From Nostoc sp. B(2019) (GTDB lineage Bacteria; Cyanobacteriota; Cyanobacteriia; Cyanobacteriales; Nostocaceae): a stretch of DNA of 64,000 bases. Below the pieces are notes generated by a model. The model saw nothing but the letters and a program-made list of their open reading frames with translations, searched no databases and was not told the DNA's origin. This document shows, in pieces, positions 25,272 through 32,872 of this stretch (position 1 is its first letter; each line of letters begins with the position of its first letter). Position numbers and translations under genes: made by a program. Where the stretch lies: the NCBI RefSeq assembly GCF_010091925.1, contig NZ_WVID01000004.1, positions 1 to 64,000 of the forward strand. Direction: 5' to 3'.

Positions 25272-26744
25272 TCACCAAAATAGTTTTTTGCCTGAGCAAC
25301 GAGTGAAATAAGAATTTGCATAAGTATTGTTATTAGTGATTGTTCCATCACTATTTATTCCAATCTTGAATTGTGCTGTTTGTGAGCCAGTTAAATATAG
25401 TTGAATAGTGCCGGAATTTGCCGCAGCGCCCAAGCTGCCGGAAACCTCCCATAATCTAAATTCATCAGTACCGACAAAAACAGACCCACCAAAATAGATG
25501 ATATTTGTTCCCCCTGCTCTCTCAACACGGCAACTCAAAGTAAATTCGTACCACCCAGCATCCGGCGCTGTGAAGGTAGATGTACTAGGAGTAAATGCAT
25601 TTTTACTATCAATTAATTCCTGATTGAAATTCAGGATGTTTACGCCATTTGATAGGGTTTGGTTTGTGGTTTTCTGAGCGCAGAATGCCGCTGTGTCGAA
25701 TACTTTGTTTTTTACATATAAAGTTGTTGCTAGCTTATTACTTTCATCTGTTATTGCTTGGGTTGGCGCTGCTGGGTTCCCCGTGAAAGTGGGGCTACTA
25801 ATGAGCGCGAAAAGCGATCGCGCCCATGCAGCTGTAGTAATTTCTGTTCCCAATGCCGTAGCTATTGGAGTGGGGCAATTGGGAGTGCCTGTGAAACTAG
25901 GGCTATTTAAAGGAGCATACGTCGCAAGTTGGGCGAGTGTTGCCAGCTGCTCAATGATATCGCGCACGGCATTTTTAGATGGCGCATTTGTGTCTCCATT
26001 CCATCCAACTGCATCGTAGGCTGTATCATTTCCGCCAGTCCCTCCAGGGTCGCCTTGTTGTGCAAGTATTTGCCAGTAATCTGTGTTTACCAGCGAGGGA
26101 GTTTGTCCAACAACGGGGTCGGCATTGATATACACCCAGGAGCTACCACCGTAAGTTACTGCATCGTCACGCTGGTAGTAAGTTGGTGCGGAGTATGCAC
26201 CTTTGAATCTTGGCCCACCGCGCAGCGCCTCTACAAAATCAGCATCGGCTGTGATCAGTTCCGCCAATTGCCGGACTGTGCGGGGTAGGGAGTCTGTAGA
26301 GATGCGTGTTGGGATGAGCGAGGCAAACTCAACTGAAGTGATATTAGGCACAACAGCGTGAAAGTCCATTACCACTGTGGATTCTGTGGTGATGACCTGC
26401 CCTAGTCGCTGCGAGGTGTCGGAGTCATAAAACGTGCCCGTGTAATAGTTGCCGCTATCAGTTATTACTGGCCCGTCGTATTGCGTTCCGTCTGGGAGCC
26501 AATAGTTAGTTTTTGCCGTGTGTTTGTTAACTACAAAATGGTAAGTAACGTTGCTCGTAGCGCTTTCAACTACGCTCACGCCACTCAACGTACCAGAGAT
26601 GAAGGTGAAAGTGTGGGGATTAAGAGTATAAATTGAATCAGGTGTAGTGCCAATGTCAACCAACGGCGCATCAAGGGTGAGCGTCAAATCGCCATCAAAT
26701 GCCACCCCACCTGAATCTACGAATTTTCCTGTTATTTGCGTCAC
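25272..26744 (-). CDS. Tail fibre with C1q-like end domain
   Basis: 490 residues. The N-terminal 150 residues attach to the baseplate. A carbohydrate-binding-like module follows (PRFKGAYSAPTYYQRDDAVT, then YGGSSWVYINA), then a collagen-like GDPGGTGG. Repeats SPSFTGTPNCPT and SPTFTGNPAAPT are typical of phage fibre shafts. The last 140 residues (NILNFNQELID, FTAPDAGWYEFTLSCRV, FKIGINSDG) look like a C1q/TNF jelly-roll head. It lies between HU and the glycine-rich fibre in one operon. Confidence 0.7.
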   Translation of the reverse strand: MTQITGKFVDSGGVAFDGDLTLTLDAPLVDIGTTPDSIYTLNPHTFTFISGTLSGVSVVESATSNVTYHFVVNKHTAKTNYWLPDGTQYDGPVITDSGNYYTGTFYDSDTSQRLGQVITTESTVVMDFHAVVPNITSVEFASLIPTRISTDSLPRTVRQLAELITADADFVEALRGGPRFKGAYSAPTYYQRDDAVTYGGSSWVYINADPVVGQTPSLVNTDYWQILAQQGDPGGTGGNDTAYDAVGWNGDTNAPSKNAVRDIIEQLATLAQLATYAPLNSPSFTGTPNCPTPIATALGTEITTAAWARSLFALISSPTFTGNPAAPTQAITDESNKLATTLYVKNKVFDTAAFCAQKTTNQTLSNGVNILNFNQELIDSKNAFTPSTSTFTAPDAGWYEFTLSCRVERAGGTNIIYFGGSVFVGTDEFRLWEVSGSLGAAANSGTIQLYLTGSQTAQFKIGINSDGTITNNNTYANSYFTRCSGKKLFW

Positions 26745-26760
26745 AATAATTCGTAATTAC

Positions 26761-26811
26761 TAATTCGTAATTCGTATTTAAAGATTTCCCACAATTACGA
26801 ATTACGAATTA
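26761..26811. repeat. AATTACG heptamer repeats forming a hairpin
   Basis: TAATTCGTAATTCGT (26761-26775) and ACGAATTACGAATTA (26797-26811) are exact 15-bp inverted copies around a 21-base loop. The units are heptamers (AATTACG) of the short tandem repeat type known from Nostocales. The hairpin separates the HU and fibre genes. Confidence 0.8.
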
Positions 26812-26815
26812 CAAA

Positions 26816-27091
26816 TTAGGGTGCTACCATTTCTCTAAACTGTTTGCCAGCCGAGAAACCAGGTACTCTGGTTGCTGGGATTGTAATTGGCTCATTAGTT
26901 TTTGGGTTTCTCCCCTCACGTTCTTTCCTGTCTCGTGGTTCAAAAGTTCCAAATCCCACTAGCGTCACTTTGTTGCCAGAGGAAACAGCCTCAATAATGG
27001 TGGTAATTGCGGCATTTAGAACATCATCAGCTTGCTTTTTTGTCGTGCCAGCCTTAGTGGCGATCGCATCTACCAATTCACCTTTGTTCAT
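26816..27091 (-). CDS. HU-family DNA-binding protein
   Basis: A 91-residue histone-like protein with the whole family pattern: MNKGELVDAIATKAGTTKKQ, VTLVGFGTFEPRDRKERE, the arm GRNPKTNEPITIPATRVPGF and SAGKQFREMV. HU bends and wraps DNA. The sequence is very like chromosomal HU of cyanobacteria, but the gene lies inside the tail operon. It may help condense phage DNA or act in recombination, or may be a captured host gene. Confidence 0.92.
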   Translation of the reverse strand: MNKGELVDAIATKAGTTKKQADDVLNAAITTIIEAVSSGNKVTLVGFGTFEPRDRKEREGRNPKTNEPITIPATRVPGFSAGKQFREMVAP

Positions 27092-27124
27092 ACCACAGTC
27101 CTGAAAAACTGGTATGAATTATAA

Positions 27125-27754
27125 CTAGAATGCTACAGAAGTATCAAAAACTGGATCGCCGGCGCAAGAAAATCCACAGAAAAATTGTGAGTAACACACA
27201 GTTGATTTGACGTAAACAGGTCCATACAACCGATTAAACTTGGTTGCTAACCGCCACTGATAGGAAGTGCGTAGATAAGCGAGTGGTAGTAGCAAAAAAT
27301 ACTCTAGAGACTCTCCTCCCAGTGCATCCCCTGCCACATTACGCCCTGCCAGAAACTCACCTAATAGGTAAACCTTGCTTTGTATGCTAAAGGTATCGAG
27401 CAAGAATTCCAGTACTGCCCTTGTCCCCTTTGATTCCCAGATGAATGTGAAGGCATTGGCGATAAGCGATCGCTTTTGGGCTTCAGTCCAGCTAGTTTCC
27501 CAGTACTCGCCAGTAAAGCCACACAATTGCGCGAGCCAGTCTAAGTTCTCGGCTTTGGCTGTGGTGGGGTCAAGGTAGTCAGTATAGAAGTTATCTACTG
27601 CTGCTTTGACTACTATGAGATATTCATCCACTGGCAAAGTCAGCCAATCTGCCACGGGGTTTAGTTCCGGGTCATCTTGCGAAACTTGGTATTTTTCTTC
27701 GGCGATCGGCAATCGCTTGTAAATTGGTCTTAAGAGTTCCCATGCGCTAGGCAT
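27125..27754 (-). CDS. Tail protein I-like baseplate protein
   Basis: 209 residues. The opening (AWELLRPIYKRLPIAE, then NLDWLAQLCGFTGEYWE, RSLIANAFTFIWESKGTRAV, LEFLLDTF) matches the P2 gpI/Mu gp48 type of baseplate-to-fibre connector. It starts on the stop codon of baseplate J (TAATG), the usual J-I order. The C-terminal 70 residues are less typical and Cys-containing. Confidence 0.75.
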   Translation of the reverse strand: MPSAWELLRPIYKRLPIAEEKYQVSQDDPELNPVADWLTLPVDEYLIVVKAAVDNFYTDYLDPTTAKAENLDWLAQLCGFTGEYWETSWTEAQKRSLIANAFTFIWESKGTRAVLEFLLDTFSIQSKVYLLGEFLAGRNVAGDALGGESLEYFLLLPLAYLRTSYQWRLATKFNRLYGPVYVKSTVCYSQFFCGFSCAGDPVFDTSVAF

Positions 27755-28944
27755 TAGTCTAAATCTCCCCCTTCACCGTAGCTGTAGGTGAAGTTCTGCC
27801 CACCCAAGACCAGATCCACTGTGAGGTCGAGTAAATAAGCGGCACTGTAAGAGTTGGGTAATTGAATGTCTGCATAGCTTACATCTTGGGCTGTGTGGGT
27901 AGAGACGGACTGCACGAACTCTACTCCCGCCAGCTTTACCTGGAACTCCAATTCTTTGAGGTTGATTGTTTCCCCCAAAGGTAAATTTCCTGGTTGCAGG
28001 TACTCTTGGAGCCGTTGGTAAATCGTCAGCGCGATCGCCTCTGGATTACTTCCTGGCAATAGAGATGCGATCGCATACACTTCCAACGGCACAAGCTCGA
28101 TGCTCGAAACATACACCAGTACCCCAATCGGCGCTTTACCTGGCGCTCTAAGTGCTGATTGCAGAACGTTAATTTGGGCTTGGTTTAGCTCCGTCCCGTC
28201 TGGGTTCAACCCGAATACGTGAACTGCGCCCTTCTCAAAAGTGACTTTATCAGCTGCTAACAACCCCACTGCTTTGGTCACGCTGCCTTCACCCAGTAGC
28301 AGCTTCGTCTCTTGCTCGTAGTCGTCAGCGCTTGTCAGTCCTCGCCGCCGCAATGCCACAAATCCTCTAGCTCTAGCTTCGTCCTCAGTTTCCTCGTCAA
28401 TTCCGCCACTCGCTGGCTCTGTGTTGGTCACGGATTGCAAAAATGCCCGTGACTCGCTCAAATTTTTAATAGTGTAGGCGGGGAGGTTGTACGCTCGTCC
28501 CAGGTTTTCAGCCGTTACCGTCACCACCCCAGCTATTGACCCAGATGGAATTACCAAATCTTCATCAGTCAGGAAGTTATAGGTGTTGCTGACATCACTA
28601 ACCATGTACCCCGCACTTAGGTAAAATGGGCTGCCAAGCGGCGCTGATAACGTGAAGGTGAGGGATACTTGCGCCGCTTTCCCTAGTCTGCGCTGTATCC
28701 CGGCAATTTTCAGGAACTCCACAGCCATTGCTGATGGTAACTTGTTGGTGTAGTACAGATGCTCAAGCACGGCAAACAGATGCCCCTCGTACAGTGCCAC
28801 GATGGGGGATGCGGCGGAGAAGTCATTGAGGGTGCGATCGCTTGCCGTGTAGCACCTATCCTGCATGGCTTGGAGGATAAGCTTGGGGTCTGCTGGGTAG
28901 AGAGATTCAGGTTGGAGGGGAGTAAAGCGGGTAGGATTTGGCAT
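27754..28944 (-). CDS. Baseplate protein J
   Basis: About 396 residues of the P2 gpJ/Mu gp47 baseplate wedge family. Features are PSAMAVEFLKIAGIQRRLGK, GTVTVTAENLGRAYNL-like (here VVTVTAENLGRAYNL), GIDEETEDEARARGFVALRR near 220 and a C-terminal LKELEFQVKLAGVEFV. Start ATG 28944 is chosen because the upstream codons look non-coding and would run into the promoter region shared with the divergent gene at 28972. It is coupled to tail protein I downstream. Confidence 0.85.
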   Translation of the reverse strand: MPNPTRFTPLQPESLYPADPKLILQAMQDRCYTASDRTLNDFSAASPIVALYEGHLFAVLEHLYYTNKLPSAMAVEFLKIAGIQRRLGKAAQVSLTFTLSAPLGSPFYLSAGYMVSDVSNTYNFLTDEDLVIPSGSIAGVVTVTAENLGRAYNLPAYTIKNLSESRAFLQSVTNTEPASGGIDEETEDEARARGFVALRRRGLTSADDYEQETKLLLGEGSVTKAVGLLAADKVTFEKGAVHVFGLNPDGTELNQAQINVLQSALRAPGKAPIGVLVYVSSIELVPLEVYAIASLLPGSNPEAIALTIYQRLQEYLQPGNLPLGETINLKELEFQVKLAGVEFVQSVSTHTAQDVSYADIQLPNSYSAAYLLDLTVDLVLGGQNFTYSYGEGGDLD

Positions 28945-28971
28945 AATGCTGTTAGATTTCCCCTCACACTT

Positions 28972-29337
28972 ATGGTACTTAGTATCTACCTTGATAAAGC
29001 TAATCCTGGAGAATTGCACTGGGAAGGCGATGCTCTTGCTACTGTAGCCCAATACAAAGCAGCTCTCACCGAAGCCCGTAAAATCTGCCCAAAACGCCCT
29101 AGAGATGCAAAGTCTGCCACATGGAGTACTCCACGTGGCGAGCTTTGCGCTTTCTTGCCACTTGATAAATATGAATATATTGAGCTTGAGGAAGGGATTT
29201 TTGTTGTCAATGAAAATCTAGAATTACTGAACGGTACGCCGCGCACATCAGAAACAATTAGGTGCTATCTGGCGCGAAGTCTGCCACATGGAAGATTCCA
29301 CGTGGCGAGCTTCGCGCGAAGTCTGCCGGGTAGATAA
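28972..29337 (+). CDS. Hypothetical rightward gene with palindromic inserts
   Basis: 121 residues, divergent from baseplate J. The core (LSIYLDKANPGELHWEGDAL, then LPLDKYEYIELEEGIFVVNE) is not a family I know. Two 42-bp palindromes are inserted in frame at 29107 and 29274, contributing AKSATWSTPRGELCA and RSLPHGRFHVASFA, and a third (29316) supplies the last codons and stop. The coding frame survives the inserts, so the gene may still work. It stands alone on the plus strand within the late region. Confidence 0.45.
   Translation: MVLSIYLDKANPGELHWEGDALATVAQYKAALTEARKICPKRPRDAKSATWSTPRGELCAFLPLDKYEYIELEEGIFVVNENLELLNGTPRTSETIRCYLARSLPHGRFHVASFARSLPGR
29107..29148. repeat. 42-bp palindromic repeat inside gene 28972
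   Basis: Begins GCAAAGTCTGCCACATGGAG and ends GGCGAGCTTTGC; exactly 42 bp, imperfect palindrome centred on GAGTACTC. Same family as 18907. Confidence 0.85.
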
Positions 29338-29356
29338 TCTATCCGGCGAGCTTCGC
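29274..29356. repeat. Two tandem 42-bp-family palindromic repeats
   Basis: 29274-29315 (GCGAAGTCTGCCACATGG ... GGCGAGCTTCGC) and 29316-29356 (GCGAAGTCTGCCGGGTAG ... GGCGAGCTTCGC) abut directly. The first is in frame within the gene at 28972; the second carries its stop codon. Confidence 0.85.
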
Positions 29357-29426
29357 GGAATCCGCTCCTATTGCTATTGGTATAATTGGTGTGCGATCGC
29401 ATATAATCAACTTACGGTAAAACTCC

Positions 29427-29690
29427 GTTCAGTACAATGCTGAGACAGTGCGTTGAGCGGCTATGCCGACTTATAGCAACTGCTGTTGCATTCAGGCTGG
29501 CGAACGTAGCCGTTGCATGGGCGATGGTACGAAACCAAGATGTACATCCTTTGGGTGTTTGGCTATCTAGCCCCTTGTGACAAAGTGGCAGAAATAGTAA
29601 TTGCAGGTTTAGGCTTCATGCCTGACCTTCCTGGGTAGTAACCAGAATGGATGCAGGTGCAAGTCCTGCCTTTGTCTTAAGTGTGAAATA
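29427..29690 (+). ncRNA. HEARO/OMEGA-like structured RNA, orphan
   Basis: The 350 bases between the genes at 28972 and 29726 contain no ORF but a dense series of hairpins: GTTCAG/CTGAG at the start, then CGGCTATGCCG, GCAACTGCTGTTGC, GGCT...AGCC, GATGTACATC, GGCTATCTAGCC, AGGCTTCATGCCT and GCAGGTGCAAGTCCTGC. The opening run GCTGAGACA is shared with known OMEGA RNAs of IscB/IsrB systems, and the overall order resembles the HEARO RNAs of cyanobacteria. OMEGA guides lie 5' of the scaffold, so bases just before 29427 would be the guide. No IsrB/IscB gene follows. Ends are approximate; class is from memory, not a covariance search. Confidence 0.6.
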
Positions 29691-29725
29691 TGGTAGCAGG
29701 TGCAAGGCTTTTCCAATGCTTAAAT

Positions 29726-30091
29726 TTACGATTTCAACACCAAACTAATCGGCGGCTGCGGTACATCTGCAATACTCCACTCGATCCGCACGTTGAAAGA
29801 GCCATCCTCCTCGATGTCGCCTGTCACCTCGAAACTCACATCGGGGATTTGTTCTTCCAACGCGACCTTGATGCGGCTCAAGACTACTTGGGGTTGAGTA
29901 ACCGCATCGAAGATGAAGTCGGGACAACCAAAATTTTGACGCATCACCAATTCGCCTGGGCGAACTTCGAGTACAGCAAAGATCGCGTCTCTTATGCAAT
30001 CAAGATCCTCAGATAATTTCAGAGAACCGTTAAAAACTTGTAGAGGATATGCTAATCCTCTAAGAATCGTTTTCTTTTGGGAGCCAATCAC
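29726..30091 (-). CDS. gpW/gp25-like baseplate wedge protein
   Basis: A 121-residue protein of the T4 gp25/P2 gpW family: GLAYPLQVFNGSLKLSEDLD, CIRDAIFAVLEVRPGELVMR, QNFGCPDFIFDAVTQP and a closing beta segment. It has the gp25-like lysozyme-type fold without enzymatic function and initiates sheath assembly at the baseplate. It normally sits just upstream of J in the operon, as here, although the putative RNA and a rightward gene separate them. Confidence 0.85.
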   Translation of the reverse strand: MIGSQKKTILRGLAYPLQVFNGSLKLSEDLDCIRDAIFAVLEVRPGELVMRQNFGCPDFIFDAVTQPQVVLSRIKVALEEQIPDVSFEVTGDIEEDGSFNVRIEWSIADVPQPPISLVLKS

Positions 30092-30100
30092 TTGCTTTGC

Positions 30101-31174
30101 CTAAAGATTGATGTCTAGAGTTGTGCCTATTTTTCGTAGAACAAACCATTGAAACTGATCTAGTGTGTTTGAGCCGCGTTTGAAATATGAGTGAAATTCG
30201 GCGTGGCATTGTTTGCAAAGACAAATACCGTTGTCAACGCTCATTCTTAGTTCGGGGTGGGTGTTATACGAGTAGACATGATGTGCGTTTAATCTTCCTC
30301 CTTTCTTGTTGCAAATCCTGCAAGTGTAGTCATCTCTTTCGTAAACAGCCTTTCTCCAGTCAGAATACCCAGGTACAAGATTTCTGTCTTTTTGTCTATC
30401 AGCTTCGGTTAACGTGTGTTTCCAGCAAGGGCCGCTCGGCCCTCTGTAGTTTATGTACTGACAAGTTCTGCATCTGTGTCCATGCTTGAAATAGCTAAAT
30501 CTTGTCCAGTATTCATGTCCTTTGTCGCACAGGGTTAGTAATTTCTGGTTTGAATTTTTGAAATCCTTGCTCAGTAGTTTGTAGCCATAGCTTTCAATAT
30601 AGTTTTTGACTTCCTGGTAAGAAGGTTTTGCGTTCCCCGAACAATGAGCGCATCTATCGCCTTGTTTGAATTTGCTCCATCCAGTCTTGTAGCGATGACC
30701 ATTGGGGCAAATGTATTCGAGCTTTTGCTTTGAATTTTGGTATTCCTGACTCAATAGCTGATAGCCTTCTGACTCAAAGTAAGCTCTGATATCCTCTATG
30801 GTTAAGCTTTTTCCTGCACACTTTGGACAGCGATCGCCTCGCTTAAATCTTCTGTAATTCGTAGTTTATCGATGTCCTTTGGGGCAAATATATTCAAGCG
30901 GAGCGAGGCAAGTTTTGTACTCCTCAGAAACCAACACATAGCCTTTCCTGGAAAATGTGTCTCGCACCTCTGCTAATGTTGTTCGCTTGCGTCCAGCACA
31001 TACGGCACACCTTGGTTTTTGTTGAAAACTGGTGTACTGCTGTTTGATGACGTGTCCTTTTGGACATATACACTCCATCTTCTGATAACAGTTCTTGTAT
31101 TCTTTGCTCAGAAGAACGTATCCCGCTTTTTCAAAATTCTGCTTAACCTCTTCGTAGGTTAGTCGCTCAGGCAT
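30101..31174 (-). pseudogene. HNH homing endonuclease broken by a stop
   Basis: Frame continuous from ATG 31174 to TAA at 30101 except for a TAA at 30866-30868. It encodes four 55-60-residue zinc-ribbon repeats (YEEVKQNFEKAGYVLLSKEY, then CICPKGH...RCAVCAG and variants), then an HNH nuclease (RDDYTCRICNKKGGRLNAHH, CLCKQCHAEFH). At the stop, the other repeats have Tyr (GHRYK), so TAC/TAT became TAA. The last two repeats plus the HNH form a 217-codon frame from ATG 30754 that could still be made. It lies as a free-standing homing endonuclease between gp25 and spike genes. Confidence 0.75.
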
Positions 31175-31230
31175 TGCACTAAAATTATAAGTACAGTTCA
31201 CCCTTTTATTGTACTGCAAAAATTAGTGCA
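31175..31230. promoter_or_regulatory. Divergent control region with TTAGTGCA boxes
   Basis: The octamer TTAGTGCA stands directly before both divergent start codons: on the minus strand it ends next to the endonuclease ATG (31174), and on the plus strand it ends one base before the RHH ATG (31232). Between them lie TATAAT (minus strand, 31184-31189) and two GTAC-containing repeats. It looks like a shared operator for the small RHH protein. Confidence 0.55.
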
Positions 31231-31231
31231 A

Positions 31232-31366
31232 ATGAGCGAAGAATCATTAACTATAAGGCTTCCAGCCTCAGAGAAAGAAACCCTAGAGAAGTACTGCAAG
31301 CGCGTCAAGCGTACCAAAACGGATGTGATCAGAGAATTTATTAGAGGGCTGGCGGAAAAAGATTAG
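31232..31366 (+). CDS. 44-residue ribbon-helix-helix protein
   Basis: MSEESLTIRLPASEKETLEK, then YCKRVKRTKTDVIREFIRGL and AEKD. The beta strand LTIRLP and two helices are a textbook CopG/Arc-type ribbon-helix-helix, in a complete 44-codon frame. It is divergent from the endonuclease gene and ends 4 bp inside the spike gene's end. It is probably a regulator of its own and the endonuclease promoter. Confidence 0.7.
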   Translation: MSEESLTIRLPASEKETLEKYCKRVKRTKTDVIREFIRGLAEKD

Positions 31367-32151
31367 TAACCCCGGTTGATGAGATGATCGCCATCATCGT
31401 CGGTAGCCCCGACAACTGCAATGCTTTTGCCGTTGATGGTCACATCGGCTGCATTAACAATTGCGATCGCGCTACCGCTAGCCTGCCACGTCCACTCAGT
31501 TCCAGAAGCCCCTCCCATCACCCACTCTTGCCCAGCGGCATTACCAAACCGCAACTTTCCGCCACTCATCACCACATAACCGCCACTGCCATCCTCCAGT
31601 CGGACTTCGGTTAGTCCAGTGATGGTGACTTTGTTGTTGGTGGCTTCAATGGCTATTTCACCTACAGAGGTGGTCAGAGAGTAAGTTTGCTCGACTTTGA
31701 CGACGTGGTTAAGGTCTGTTTCGTCAACTCTGTCGCCTACCGTCTGGTGTGTACTAGAGCCAATTACTGTGCGGCGATCATTCCCTTGCACTTCTACAGC
31801 ACAATCGCGTACTGGGTCAGATTGCGTAGGATCTGGCGGATTGGTGTCGTTGTGCGTCACGCCAAGCCACACCCCATCATGCGGGTCGCCGTCGAGAAAT
31901 TGGAAATATACAGTTGATCCAACCGCAGGGATAGGCGCGTCCATCGCCGGGGCTGGGTTGCAGTGCGATAGCCAATCAGTAGGCGCTAAACCTGCCTTGG
32001 ATTGGGGCGATACCTTGATGCGGCGTTGGTTGAGGGGGTCGGCGTTGTCAGTGACGATGCCAATTTGTAGCCCGTATACTCGATTGGGGAGTTCGGCGAG
32101 TTGGGCTTTTAAGCGATTGAGTTCAGCAAGGGTAGTGAGAATTTGGGACAT
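31363..32151 (-). CDS. Baseplate spike protein, gpV/VgrG-like
   Basis: 262 residues. The opening coil (LNRLKAQLAELPNRVYGLQI) leads into the OB-fold of P2 gpV/Mu gp45: GIVTDNADPLNQRRIKVSPQ, TDWLSHCNPA, PIPAVGSTVYFQFLDGDPHD, GVWLGVTHND. A beta-helix-like C-terminal part follows (VVKVEQTYSLTTSVGEIAIE, ATNNKVTITG). The trimeric spike closes the tube and punctures the envelope. It is encoded downstream of the hub region, in normal baseplate context. Confidence 0.82.
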   Translation of the reverse strand: MSQILTTLAELNRLKAQLAELPNRVYGLQIGIVTDNADPLNQRRIKVSPQSKAGLAPTDWLSHCNPAPAMDAPIPAVGSTVYFQFLDGDPHDGVWLGVTHNDTNPPDPTQSDPVRDCAVEVQGNDRRTVIGSSTHQTVGDRVDETDLNHVVKVEQTYSLTTSVGEIAIEATNNKVTITGLTEVRLEDGSGGYVVMSGGKLRFGNAAGQEWVMGGASGTEWTWQASGSAIAIVNAADVTINGKSIAVVGATDDDGDHLINRGY

Positions 32152-32175
32152 GGGGTTAGATTTCCCTCACCTTTC

Positions 32176-32340
32176 AGGTGACGCTCTCTACGGGACGCTA
32201 CGCGAACGGCAGTGACGCTCGAACGCAAGAGCGTGTCGCAGACAAGACTCGCTAACGCTGCGCTAACGGACTCGACGGGAACCGCCTTGGCATTAGCGAA
32301 GCGGTAGCGAGTCTTCGAGCGTCAGCCTCTCGTAGAGAAG
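32176..32340. repeat. Cluster of small dispersed repeats
   Basis: Short elements such as GGGACGCTACGCGAACGGCA, GACGCTCGAACGCAAGAGCG, CTAACGCTGCGCTAACGGAC and CGGGAACCGCC are packed together. Similar pieces occur at 11101, 16800, 56400, 60260 and 60870. The cluster forms the end of the next gene (its last ~30 codons) and the gap to the spike gene. Confidence 0.65.
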
Positions 32341-32644
32341 ACTCCGACTGCCTCACAAAGCCACTAGAATCAAACCGTATTCCCCCAAGCTCTACCCCAC
32401 CAGGAACAAAACTGAGGATGGCGATCGCCTCAGCTAAAGCATTAAACGATTCTGCGCTTTGTCCTGGCTTGATTTTAAACAGCATTGACTCACTAAAGCT
32501 TGGCTCATTCAGACATCTTTCATTAAACTGCTCAAGATAGCTGCGATAATACTCCCAGTTATCCGCAATATCGCCACGAGCAATGATTTTGGTGATTCGC
32601 ATATTGACGGCGATGGGTAGAAGGTCGGACAGTGGGTGGTTCAT
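32252..32644 (-). CDS. Hypothetical late protein with repeat-derived end
   Basis: 130 residues. The first 97 (NHPLSDLLPIAVNMRITKII, YRSYLEQFNERCLNEPSFSE, LSFVPGGVELGGIRFDSSGF) look like a real globular protein of unknown family. From about residue 100 (SESSLREADARRLATA) the sequence is encoded by small dispersed repeats, so the original C-terminus has been lost or extended. It lies between the spike gene and a Cys-rich gene. Confidence 0.5.
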   Translation of the reverse strand: MNHPLSDLLPIAVNMRITKIIARGDIADNWEYYRSYLEQFNERCLNEPSFSESMLFKIKPGQSAESFNALAEAIAILSFVPGGVELGGIRFDSSGFVRQSESSLREADARRLATASLMPRRFPSSPLAQR

Positions 32645-32737
32645 GGATGAATTAAAATTTGGTGACTGAAATTTTAACTCACGCTAGTCAGTTAAAGTGG
32701 TAGGTAATTTTTTTTCATAAGCGATGTCTAACGACAA

Positions 32738-32787
32738 GCCCTTTGGGTGATGCCTCCGGCACGCCTGCCGTAGGATGCCCAAAGGGC
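32738..32787. repeat. GCCCTTTGGG palindromic repeat
   Basis: GCCCTTTGGG and CCCAAAGGGC are perfect ten-base arms around GTGATGCCTCCGGCACGCCT and a short remainder with its own GGCA.TGCC symmetry. It lies in the 228-bp non-coding gap 32645-32872 with further repeat pieces (AAGGCGAACGCAGTCGCC) and nothing else. Confidence 0.75.
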
Positions 32788-32872
32788 TGTAAGGCGAACG
32801 CAGTCGCCTGGCTGTCGGGAAACCCTACCAAGAGCGCTGTCTCACCGCTACGCGTCTACGCGCCAATAAAGC

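Noticed and set aside
23382-26744. Diversity-generating retroelement acting on the fibre genes
   Set aside because: No reverse transcriptase gene and no A-biased template/variable repeat pair were seen near the fibre genes.
29427-31174. HNH gene as the nuclease partner of the HEARO-like RNA
   Set aside because: The HNH gene is on the opposite strand, has zinc ribbons rather than RuvC/bridge-helix parts, and is separated by the gp25 gene.
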